The position numbers and the translations under genes were made by a program. Source: Buxus sempervirens (Eukaryota; Streptophyta; Magnoliopsida; Buxales; Buxaceae). Taken from it: a stretch of 64,000 bases of DNA. Below, in pieces: positions 47,790-57,649 of the stretch; position 1 is the stretch's first letter, and every line of letters begins with the position of its first letter. The DNA lies in NCBI GenBank assembly GCA_947561395.2, contig OX387189.1, positions 23,684,329-23,748,328 on the forward strand. The letters are read 5' to 3'. The notes under the pieces are model-generated. The model was not told where the DNA came from, did not search any database, and worked only from the letters and a program-made list of their open reading frames with translations.

Positions 47790-49816
47790 AAATTCGTGCA
47801 TAGGACTGGAAAAATAAAGAGAGGAAAATAAAAAGATAAAAAAAAGTAACTTTATGAAGGAGTGCTGTAGAATTTTGACCAGCAGTGATCGAATTAAGAT
47901 CTAAAGAGTTTCAACCATTGGACTAGCTCCAAATTTGGAGGTTATATTCCTGACTCGTAGGGCTTTAATCTGAACGGTGGAGATTTAATTTGAAGATGCC
48001 TAGAGTGGTGTGAAAATTTTTAGAAAGTTGGTGAACATCCGGGTTTCTTGGAAAGAAGGATTTCATATATTGAAGCAAGTAGCAAACACCTAGAAAACTG
48101 GAGGAATTGCATGATTTTTGTTTATTTATTAAGGATGATTTAGATACATATTATGAGATGATTTAGAAGCAAACCATGTTAGTCTATACAACGATTTTCG
48201 TAGGTTTTATGTTTATGTTTTTGTTTTCTAAAAAAATGTTAAAGTGTGTTTATATGATTGGTTTTGATTTGATTTGATTTATAAATGAAGTTTTATTTGG
48301 TTTAAATTGATCTAACATGTCTAGAGGATGTTTATGAATGTTTTCGAAGTGATTTGAAGTGTTGGTTTGGTGTTATACGATTTTAGTATGAAAATTCGCA
48401 AAGTATCAGAAACTCAGATTTTTACGAGTTTGCATGGACTCCTACAATCACACTCGAGCGCCATGCCAGGCGCTAAGGTGAATGCCAGGGCGCTCAACAA
48501 TGCTCGAGCGCTACTGAAGGTGCCCCGCCTATGTTTTTTTTTTTTTAAGTTTTCAAAAACCAAAAGTTGACAAATTTTGGTAAACCAAGTGCCTGGAAGA
48601 ATGCTCGAGCGCGATCCTGAGTGGCCAACTTCGGAAAATGTTGTTTTATGAGAGCGCCCAACAGCGCTTGAGCGCTCTTGACAAAAAATTATGATATTTT
48701 GAAATAAACGTAGTTTTTTTTTATTATAAAATTGTTTTTATTGATTTCCAACTTATGTACCAATAATATTAGAGAGTTTTGAGATTGTTTGCACTGGCCG
48801 TTGATTAATTGAATTTTTTATAAAGATTTTGTGTACGTTCTACTGAAATAGCTTTTATTCGAATTTATCGTTCTAAACTCTTTTCTTTTTAACTTTGTTT
48901 GATTTTATCGATTCCTACACTTGTATTTGACCTATCTAATGATGTTTACAGGGTTGTTTTAAAAGAATTGTATATATTTTCCTCCGTGTACCTCAGAGTG
49001 GTTATTTCTCACTCATGTTGCTTGATTTTAAGCATTGTTTTCCTCCATGTATCTTGGGGATAATTTGAGATGGATTATAAATGTTGTGGATTGTTTTTGG
49101 GTATCAAAGATCGTATGATTTCAGTATTTTGTTTTGCGTATCTAATGGGCATAGCTTGGTATGGATCCATAGTTGAGCTAGGAGTGAAAATGATATTTCT
49201 TTGTTTGGTTGAACCCTGTTTCACATATGCTCCCATCATGTATCTCGATGAGGCCTTCCTGATCTAGTCGTGCTGCAGCAATCCACCCGTTGTATATCTC
49301 GATGTGGTTATTTTGGGCTACCCACCATGTATCTTGGTCTGGTATTCCTACGTTGTTGTAGTTGATTGAATTGTATGTGCCAGCCCTTCGTCTATCTAGG
49401 TTGAGTGACCTACAATTAGTCGATGACTGTGTATCTCAGTTTCGCACCTAAGCCGTGAGGTGGCAACCCTTGACTCAGGCATTTAGCTTTTCAAAGATGT
49501 ATTGTTCTCATAAGTCCTGTGATGTCACATCGTCACGAGGATTTGTTTTGTTTGATTGGAAAATATTGTTTTGATATGGTTTTGGAAATTGGTTTGGTTT
49601 GATGAATGCTTTGTTTTTTTTTTTATTATCGTGACTTGGTTTTATCGTTATACCTCATGACTTTATTTTTATATATAAATTGGACTATTTTATTTCATGC
49701 ATCTTGCTACTTATTGAGATTTATATCTCACTTCAGTTTTCCTTATTTTTCAGGTACTCTTGGTGAGGTCGACAAGCATTGGGGTATTATGTAAAGAGTA
49801 GCCAATGTGAACCAGA

Positions 49817-51175
49817 TGTGCGCATGGCCGCATGACGGCACGCACGTGAGAGTGCGTGCCTCAGGGAATTCGGAGTCGCCACTGCCTGATGAGGTGCAGG
49901 CAGACACCTAGGTTCCTAGGTTTGTCTATTGGTCTGCGGTTTGAGATTCCGACTAAGTTCTCGGTTACGGTCCGGGGAAGTTCAAAGACACCCCGGTCCG
50001 CCCCGTCGGTTGATGGGTCCCTCGGGTCTCCCTGGTTTGAGTCAACTCAGTCTACTCACTTTGTTCCTAAGCCAGTATGCACTTCATTTGGTCTGGTGGG
50101 GACCACCAAAGTGGTGTGGGTCTCTCTTTATTTGATTTTATCTTTTATTTATTTAATGATCTGGGTTGGATTGGGTGGACCCCATTGGAAGGCCCATGGA
50201 TCCCCTGGCGGGCTAGGGTTAGCCCACATGTCCCTTGATGGGCCTCAATCTAATCTTAAGAGGCCCTTTAGGCTTTGGTTAGTTTAATCAATTTTATTTA
50301 GGGTTTAATTGAAGGAATTGACATTAAATCTTATTCAAGGTGGGCCTGGATGATTTGTGGGCTCATTGGGTGGGCCTCACAATGGAAGCCAAAAAATTTA
50401 ATTTAATTTGTTTCCCAAATGGGCTAGACATTGGGCTTAGGGCTTGTAGCTTAGGCTCTTGTAGCTTAGGCTTGGGCCTAAAGGCCCAAGACTTTATGAA
50501 TTAGGGTTTTGGACTCTTTCTTATTCGGTTAATGGGCTTGGTGGGCCCGATAGACCCTGGCCCGCAATCTCGGTCAAACCAACCCTAGACTAAGGCTGCA
50601 TGCTTCAATCTGGGTCTTTGATGTGCCTCAAAGGGTCTAGCCCATTTAATTTATTTAATTATGTTATTTAAATCCAAAAGTGTTTCTTGGGCTTGGTGGG
50701 CCCCGTTGGAAGACCCACAAGTGAATACAATTGGGTTGGAATAACTTAAGGCCCAACTTGGGTTTTTGGGTGACTCGAAAACCCTACTGGCTCATCCGGT
50801 TCAATTAAGATTAGCTACAAAATAAAAACAAAAGGGGAAAAAAATGAAAATCTGATTTTTTTTTATGATGTAGCCGAACTTGCTTGTGGGCTATGAAGGA
50901 GAATGGGCTAATCTGACCTAAGTTGTCAGATTAGCCTATAAATGGGCCTTTTCAACTTTTTCGAATGGGCTTGGGTTCTGGGTCTTTTGGGAGGCTTCAG
51001 TGGATATGTGGGCCCACAGTGGTTCATGGGAAAGGGGGAGACCCCATTTTTGGGTTCCTTTCGTGTGGGGGGGGGGGGGGGGGAAGAGTGAAGAGGTTTT
51101 TCTTTGGTTGGATACTTCTAATTTGCGTTTGCGCTTCCTTTGCAAGTTAGTTTGCATTGGGGGGTCTTCATGTCT
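49817..51175 (-). mobile_element. Truncated Tat/Ogre-like LTR
   Basis: It starts TGTGCGCATGG and follows the 23516 LTR family by landmarks: GGAGTCGCCACTGCCTGA, GGTGCAGGCAGACAC, TTCTCGGTTACG, CCGCCCCGTCG and TTTGGTCTGGTGGG. After about 600 bp the GGGCC-rich middle diverges, and the end near the other terminus is missing. The right edge is approximate; at about 51180 the sequence switches to a Del/Tekay-like LTR. This copy is a different, older subfamily. Confidence 0.65.
51067..51083 (+). repeat. Homopolymer run of 17 G
   Basis: An uninterrupted run of 17 G follows TCGTGT. It lies in the degenerate Tat-like LTR and may have grown by slippage or be an assembly-sensitive site. Confidence 0.85.
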
Positions 51176-52087
51176 GTAGGGTCTCATTTCATGTTTATGT
51201 TGTTGGTGAGTACCTTGTATGTGAGGATAAGCGGCCATCTCCATGTATTGATTCAGGGGCTGCATGCTGGTGGTACATGCCGAACTCTGTAAGTTTCATG
51301 CACAAAAAGTCAATGTCTAAGCCTCTTATTGTCAGATTGAGATTCAAGTTTGAGGATTTACTTGCTTCGCTCATAAGTCACATGGCGGTATAGTGAATGG
51401 AGAGTTTCTTGTTAAAGGTCTTCTTGTCTTCATGAATCCTACAAAGACATATGATGGATTGGTTTTGGTTTTACCTATTACACTTTTGTGTTTAAATTCA
51501 TGTTCATGGGAAAGATTACATCTTCTGAAATGTTGTTGATTATTGTTTTATTTATTGAGATTGTATCCTATTTATTCGTTTACTTTATCGAGCATGAAAT
51601 CATGACTATTTATATATATAAATGTTTATTAATGCATGTTGTTACCTACTAGGATATTCGTATCTCATTCGTGTTTTGTTTTGTTTTTTTTCAGCTAATA
51701 CGCGAGAGAGGGACTTGGGGTTTGATACTCAAGGCAAGATTGCAGATTTTCTCTCAGAGGATTATTATTATCCTGAGTAGTATAGTTTTGAGGTTGATAC
51801 AGATGATAGATATTTTTGACTTTTTATTTGTTTATTTTAATGATTGGATGATTATGAGAGTGAGAGTTATAGAACCTATTTACCAGACTTGATTTATTTT
51901 GTTGAGATGGTTTGGATGACATTTTATCCATGCTCATTGGGTTTTTATAGATGATAAACTTCCGCACTCTAATATTAATGGTTGATTGAATTATATTTAG
52001 TCAGGTAATTTGATGTTTTGGGCCCAATAGAACTTCGGATTCAGGTTGGGTGTCTGTTTTGTATTGACCCGGGTTCAGGGCGTTACA
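51176..52087 (+). mobile_element. 3' part of a Del/Tekay-like 5' LTR
   Basis: The segment with CATGTATTGATTCAGG and GCTGCATGCTGGTGGT (51250-51280) is the antisense of 20095-20150 in the solo LTR at 19352, so it is the same family. An acceptor TTTTTTTCAG at 51694 corresponds to the leader-intron end. The LTR ends GGGTTCAGGGCGTTACA and is followed by a primer-binding site. Its 5' part is missing. Confidence 0.7.
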
Positions 52088-52091
52088 AAGA

Positions 52092-52102
52092 TGGTATCAA
52101 AG
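52092..52102 (+). other. Primer-binding site, initiator-Met tRNA type
   Basis: TGGTATCAAAG four bases after the LTR end is a slightly changed form of the TGGTATCAGAG complement of initiator methionine tRNA. Confidence 0.7.
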
Positions 52103-52213
52103 AAATGGTCCTAACCTTAAGTAGCAAGCCATAAGAGGGTATGGGATTGTGAGCTCGATAGATAGAACCCTTAGAATTTATTAATCCTAATAATCGAAAT
52201 TCTAAATTTTGTA

Positions 52214-53085
52214 GATGGCTGGTAGAGGACAGTGAGCACGTGCCGATATTCCTATAGAGAGGCCGGATGAGGTCGAGGAATAGCAGCAGGATGCCCTACC
52301 ACCTGGAGGTGATATATGGGCTATGGTGGGTACTTTGGTAGATCTTCTCTCCAAGGAGAGGGAGGAGAGGCTGAGCCAAAATGGAAATGAGAACTGAGGA
52401 GGAAATGGACACAGGGATGCACCGAGACATCCTGGAGAGATACAGACAGCACAAGACTTAGAGCAGTTCTGTAAGATGGATCCGCTAATTTTTAGTGGAT
52501 TGCTAGATCCGATGGAGGCCGAGAGGTGGCTTCTAAGGGTCGAGTGGATATTCGAGGTGATGGACTGCCCTGATGATAGGAGGGTGAGATTAGCCACGTT
52601 CTTATTTGAGGGGAAGACAGCTCATTGGTGGAGAGCTGTGAGGAGGCAGGATCCCCAAGCTATCCACATGACATGGGATAGATTCACGGAGATATTCTTC
52701 AGGCAGTACTTTTCAGACAGGGTCCGTCTACAGAAGGAGAGGGAATTCATGGACATCACTCAGGAGAGTCAGACTATGGCTGATTCTCAGAGTTGTCTAG
52801 ATTCGCACCCCACATGGTGCAAGATGAGGGTAGGAAGACGGCACACTTCGAGAGGGGTTTGAAGCCCGACATCCGGAGTGTGCTGACTGTATTCATCTGC
52901 ACAGAGTACAGTGATATAGTGCGTCGAGCCACTAAAGTAGAGAGAGATATTGAGACCAGAGCAGGATTAAGCAGGGCCAGACAGCCATTCAGGCTGGTGG
53001 AGCAGATGGGCTTCCCTAGTGGGAGCAAGAGGCCAAGGGAGATGTTTAGAGGAGAGCCTTCAGGCAGTTAGATTTCCAGGCCCGT
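52214..53085 (+). pseudogene. gag fragment, Del/Tekay-like gypsy
   Basis: The plus strand reads a chromovirus-type gag: DPLIFSGLLDPMEAERWLL, DCPDDRRVRLATFLFEGKTA, HWWRAVRRQ, FTEIFFRQYFSDRVR, then GLKPDIRSVLTVF and AGLSRARQPFRLVEQMG. It starts near the MAGRGQ segment after the leader. It is a fossil with a few breaks (about three to five). It is cut at 53086 by a Tat-like LTR, and no zinc knuckle or pol follows. Confidence 0.82.
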
Positions 53086-56055
53086 TGTAAGCACCTCATT
53101 TTTGCGCTCCCGGAAGAGCCGGAAATGCAAACCCAAGACGGAAAGTCAAACCCTAAGGGGTGAAAAGCTGACTTTTTGATCAAGTGATAATTGGCCACCT
53201 TGCTTTATCTCAATGGATAGAGAATCCTGCCGCGGTTCCAACGCAATTGAGTTTGCAGGAATCTGAGTCCGAATGAAGGTTCTGCGAGCCGGTCAAACTT
53301 GAGGGGAGCCGAAAGTTGACTTTCTGCTAAACCTTGATCCAGATGCTTACCCCTATGTCATTGGATAGAGGGCTCCAATACGGTTCTAATGCGACTAAGT
53401 TTGCACAGATCGGAGTCCGAATGGAGAAGATATGAGCTGTCGAAGTTTCCAAACAGCAAAACCGGCAAACTGCACACATGGCAAGTTGCACAGGAAAATA
53501 TCTCGGGGATCAAATTCGTGAATATCCAAACGTATGAAATATCCCAGGGACAAAATATGTAAATATCCCAGAATATCGGATTAAATCAAAAATATCCAGG
53601 GACTAAATCCGTAAATACTTGATTTTCCGACCATTTAGCGGCCGCATTAATTGTTTTTCAATGATTATGCCGCTCGCGAGAGCTAGGCGAGGGCGAAAAG
53701 CACTCGACGGCAGCTAGGCGCCAACCCAACAGATACCCTCTTTTCTCTTCTATAAAAGGCACACCACGCTTCATTGCCGGGGGTTGGGATTTTTTTGGTG
53801 GAGAGCTTCTCTCTGGTTGGCTTTCCTTTCTTCCGGATTGGTTCTTGTTGGTTTGCTGGCCTTGGAGCTTTCTTCCCCTGCCTTCCTTCACCCGAACACC
53901 CGACCTTGCCTTCTAGATTCTCTCTTCTCTTCTTCTTCTTCACTCTTCTACCAAAAGCCAGAGGAGCCACTCGCTGTAGCTGTTGGAGAAGAAGCTCACA
54001 GTTGGTGTTTTTGCTTCAAGGAGGTCACACGCTTCCACAAAGGAGATAAGAACTCTCAGGTATTGTTCCCCACCTACTTTTACTTCGCATATATAAAGAT
54101 GGGAGTTATGTAAGCATGTTGCCGGATTTGTTCTTTTTCCTTACTATAACATGCATGTTCTTCTATTTTCGGTAGCATGGAGGTCTCCAAGGGTAAGGGA
54201 GACCCCATGAGAAGATGGGAAGTTTGGCCGTTCCACCTTAGGCCACCGTTCGGAGAGTTTTTGCGGATTATTCAGTAAAGGGAGTCTGTTCCCTCACGTT
54301 TATCATGTCTACTGTATCCCCTGTCAACCCCCCTTCTCCTTCCCTTCTTCGAATGTTCGTGTGCATACTCGGAGGTCCGGTCCAGGCGTAGGTGAAAGTT
54401 TGTTTTTTTTTCTTACGCATACAATCTCTGTCCGTTATTGTTTTTTTTATTTTTGCTAGACTTGCAAACATGCTCCCCTAACCCCCTGCCACCTACTGTC
54501 TTCTTGTTGTGTGCCTGTTAGCATGCTCCCTTCACCCCGTTACCCCCTGTAGCCGTTAGTTTGTAGTCGTTTTTTTTATAATGGTCGAGCTTGATTCTTT
54601 TTAAAAGATTTGGAATCGTGTCATGAAATAGGTTAGATTAATTTTAGAGTGTGTTTAAAGGTCTTCTGGGGAGTGGTAGAAGCACGGGAAAGTGTTACAG
54701 AGCTCAAAAACCCAGCCAGTCATGGAGTTTTCCAAAAAACAAAGAGTTGTCTTCGCAGAGGGGTGTCCGCTGAGCTGGCGCTGAGCTCATGCTTAGTGCT
54801 TTTCGCGCTCGCCGAGCTCGCACCCCGCTCGCGCTCAGCGCTTTTCACGCTCGCCGAGCGTACGCCGGGTGCTTTTTTTTCGCCCACCTTGTTCACGCCC
54901 ATCTCGTGCTGGCGTCCTTTTTTGTTGTTCGTTGGTTCTGTCAAGCGTGCACTGACCTTGCGCCGAGCTCCTGAGGTCAGCGTAACCTCTTAAAATGCTA
55001 AATTGCTTGCAGACTACCAACCCAGCCCCAGTTTTGCTACTTCGAGGCTTCAACCACTTAGCTCGAGACCCGATTAGGAATATCCTCCACCATACCGAAG
55101 GAGGCTTCCCGCCCCCCGCACCCCCAACCCCGTTGTTCTCTGCGCGCCCAACTCATTCCTTGGTGCCCTTAGGACCCAGAATAGTGAGTCGATCTCCCCT
55201 GATAAATGTCCTTTTTTTGTATATTCTCTGTGATGTATATTCTGTGATTTTTGCTGTATGTGGGTGGTATTTTCGAACCGAATCAAATGAATCAGTAGGG
55301 TTTCCGGGTCACCCGGAAACCCAACATGCGACTTGGACCCCGGTCCACTCGGAAACCCAACAGGCGACTTGGACCCCCGGTCCAATTTGATTCCCAGTGG
55401 GCCTTCCAACGGGGCCCACCAAGCCCAATGAACGCAATGGAATGTGTGCATGTGACCTAAGCAAGATAAATGAATTAATTGATCAATCCGAGCGGGCCAA
55501 ACCCAAAGTGGCCCACCCGAACAAAACTTGTGAAATGATGTTTGAAATGTGTGATTTGGCCGAGACCAAGGGCAAGGGCCTACCGGGCCTGCCAAAGCCA
55601 ACGAATCCACCAAGTAAGGGTTCAAAACCCTAACTTCACATAACTTGGGCTTTCAAGCCCAAATCAGGACTACGGGCCCCAAGCCCAATATCCAACCCAT
55701 TTTTTTTGGCAAACTTAACAAGATAAATCTAAAGCACCTTTGGCAACCATCATGGGGGCCCATCCAGGGGCCCACAAACCAATGCAGGCCCACCTTTTGC
55801 ATGGAAATCACTTAAGCTTCAAATCTAAACCCTAATATAAAATCAATTCACTTAACCAAAAGCCCAAAGGGCCTCCCAGGCTTAGACAGAGGCCCACAAG
55901 GGTACATGGGCTTGACTAAGCCCACCAAGGACACCGTGGGCCTTCCAACGGGGCCTACCCAACGAGACTCAGATTACCTAATTAATCAAGATAAAAGCAA
56001 TTAAAGGGACCCACACCACTCAGGTAGTCCCACCAGACTTAACCAGTTTGCATAC
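53086..56055 (+). mobile_element. Tat/Ogre-like LTR, truncated by copia sequence
   Basis: It starts TGTAAGCACCTCATTTTTGCG, the counterpart of TGTAGACACCTGATTTTTGC in the young element, but in plus orientation. Landmarks include GGTCAAACTTGAGG, repeated CCAATACGGTTCTAATGCGA-type segments, the TATA box TATAAAAG at 53751 and a GC-rich cluster of CGCTCGCCGAGC words (54770-54975). It ends with the TGGTCTGGTGGG counterpart in antisense (near 56025). About 300 bp of its 3' end are absent where the copia LTR begins. Much of 55350-56000 is GGGCCC-rich, as in the family. Open frames here are not supported as genes. Confidence 0.75.
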
Positions 56056-56153
56056 TTAAAGAGTAGAGGACTACTCTAAAGGTCCACGATCTACAACAAT
56101 TCAGAATTTAACAATGCGGAAACAATACACAGAGAATTATACGAGGAAACCTG

Positions 56154-56730
56154 GATCCAGATCCAGGAAAAACCTCGAGTCTATATGAGGCGACTAACCC
56201 TTCGAAAATCCACTATTGAATGAAAAGACAATTACAAAGGAGTACATACTTAACCTTTACAATTGGACTCACTCAACAGCAGTTCACAGTTCGAATCCAC
56301 GAACTGCAACACAGCTTGAATCCACAAGCTGCAGAACACGATCAGTCCAGATTGCAAACAATCACTCACCAGTGATCCTCAGTTCGAATCCACGAACTGC
56401 AACACAGCTTGAATCCACAAGCTGCAGAACACGATCAGTCCAGATCGCAAACAATCACTCACCAGTGATCCTCAGTTCGAATCCACGAACTGCAACACAG
56501 CTTGAATCCACAAGCTGCAGAACACGATCAGTCCAGATCGCAAACAATCACTCACCAGTGATCCTCAGTTCGAATCCACGAACTGCAACACAGCTTGAAT
56601 CCACAAGCTGCAGAACACGATCAATCCAGATCGCAGCAATCACCTCAGAATCCACTGAGACGATCCAATGCAGTAGGAATCCACCTACGCATCAATCAAA
56701 GCCGATCACCAGTCCAGGCGATCACACGAT
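56154..56730 (-). ncRNA. Array of small hairpins with a near-constant loop in the LTR leader
   Basis: On the plus strand the loop AATCCA (or AGTCCA) is flanked by complementary stems that differ each time: CAGTTCG/CGAACTG (first at 56287-56306), CAGCTTG/CAAGCTG, CGATC/GATCG, CTCAG/CTGAG (about 56649), GTAGG/CCTAC (about 56673) and GATCACC/GGCGATC (about 56704). With four 93-bp repeats this makes about 15 hairpins. In the sense RNA the loop is UGGAUU or UGGACU. The last hairpin's one plus-strand mismatch becomes a G-U pair in sense. In the first repeat one CGATC stem is weaker. A further palindrome, CCTGGATC-CA-GATCCAGG, sits at about 56150. This is a structural RNA element of the retroelement leader, not a separate gene; its function is unknown. 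Confidence 0.65.
56288..56659. repeat. 93-bp tandem repeat, four units
   Basis: Units start at 56288, 56381, 56474 and 56567; the period is 93 bp. Each holds AGTTCGAATCCACGAACTGC, the AGCTTGAATCCACAAGCT hairpin and TCACTCACCAGTGATCC. 93 is a multiple of three, so an open frame crosses the array on the plus strand, but that is antisense to the element and not supported as a protein. The other LTR has only two units. Confidence 0.93.
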
Positions 56731-57427
56731 CAGATGAAGTTCCGAATTGAAGAAGAATCCTCTACCTTCAATTCTAGGTGATCTATCTCAGATCTCCCCC
56801 TCACTCGATCGCCGACTCTCTAAAGACGATTTGATCGAATCTCAAACACCTCAAGATTCGAAATCAAAAAGATCCAAAGATCAAAAGTCGCTACTCAAAA
56901 TTACAGCACGTCTATTTAAAGAATAAAACTCAGATCGCGTCGAGCGCTGGTGGCGTCGTGAAACGATTGGGGTAGACGGCTGGAAGCGAACTCAAATCCC
57001 GCTCAGAACAGGTTGAATCAGTTAAGGGCGCGCTGCCAGCGAGCTGCTAGCAGGAGAGAACACGGCATGTGCACGGCTGATCATGTAATCTTCAATCTCG
57101 CTCTGCGCTACCAGCGGCGTGTTGGCGTCGCCTTACGACGCAAGTGCACGTGCCTACTTTCAAAGCACTGATTCACTTATGCGCTGCCAGCGGGGTGGCA
57201 GCGGCGTTGATCTTCGCAAGTGCCTTTACAATAAAATGCTCTGTTTAGAAAATCTTCCATTTCATTGGGCTACCAGCGGCGTGGTAACTGTGTGGCAGCA
57301 TCGTCTTCTTCTTCTTTTCTAAATTTACTGAATTTTCATTATTTAATCTGCACATCTTGAAGATTTATTAGAAGACATAATTTGTCACACATTTGTCATA
57401 ACAGGAGTGTGAGTTTTCACACTTACA

Positions 57428-57441
57428 ATCTCCCCCTTGGC
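57428..57441 (-). other. Polypurine tract of the copia element
   Basis: The sense strand reads CCAAGGGGGAGATTG just before the LTR start TGTAAGTGTG, preceded by GTCGTCAGGCATTTG, typical of SIRE-like copia elements. Confidence 0.75.
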
Positions 57442-57649
57442 AAATGCCTGACGACAACCTTAAAACAGTGTTTAATATCAAACTCAGTTAATATTGATTT
57501 CCATTTAAGAATTTTAAAACCACACTGATAAGGAGAGACACAATGATTTAAAAAAAAAAGAAGAATCCAGAATTTCATTCATTCACAAAAGATATACAGA
57601 GATTAGCAACATATACAGTGTTCAAAAATTACAGTTTCTCCCCCTTAAT
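57442..57649 (-). other. Short spacer between copia gag and polypurine tract
   Basis: About 200 bp of AT-rich sequence with no domain. It takes the place where protease, integrase, reverse transcriptase and RNase H should be, so a large part of this unit was lost or never present. Confidence 0.6.

Larger units (their letters stand above)
41719..49816 (+). mobile_element. Gypsy LTR interrupted by two solo LTRs
   Basis: It starts TGTAGAGCCCTGG. Its own sequence lies at 41719-42252, 45015-45205 and 47795-49816, about 2.75 kb in total. The TATA box TATAAAAG is at 45131. A GC-type donor GAA|GCAAGTAG at 48075 and an acceptor TATTTTTCAG at 49753 predict a 1.68-kb leader intron. A GAGCGC word cluster lies at 48452-48690 and a GTATCTCGATG(A/T)GG word run at 49235-49440. 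The 3' end is missing: a Tat-like LTR begins at 49817. Confidence 0.7.
56056..57427 (-). repeat. SIRE-like copia LTR (left copy)
   Basis: The sense strand is minus: it starts TGTAAGTGTGAAAACTC against the polypurine tract at 57428 and ends near 56056. It matches the copy at 59032-60154 with about eight substitutions in the shared 1.1 kb, plus two extra 93-bp units. A TATA-like TTTAAATA lies at 56913-56920. CGCTGCCAGCG/GCTACCAGCGGCG words cluster upstream of it (56940-57290). The region downstream of it in sense (56700 to 56150) carries the hairpin array. It interrupts, or joins onto, the Tat-like LTR at 56055. Confidence 0.85.

Noticed and set aside
49856-50287. 143-residue open frame on the plus strand
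   Set aside because: It runs through the Tat-like LTR; similar non-coding LTR sequence recurs at 23580 and 32880 without keeping the frame.
54649-55625. Several open frames of 60-180 residues on both strands
   Set aside because: They lie in the GC-rich word cluster and GGGCCC-rich part of a Tat-like LTR, with no family resemblance.
56288-56659. CRISPR-like array
   Set aside because: Units are contiguous 93-bp repeats without unique spacers, in a plant LTR; likewise the 70-bp array at 30411.
56216-56737. Open frame with 31-residue repeats on the plus strand
   Set aside because: It is antisense to the copia element and is made by the 93-bp LTR repeats, which are better explained by hairpins in the sense RNA.
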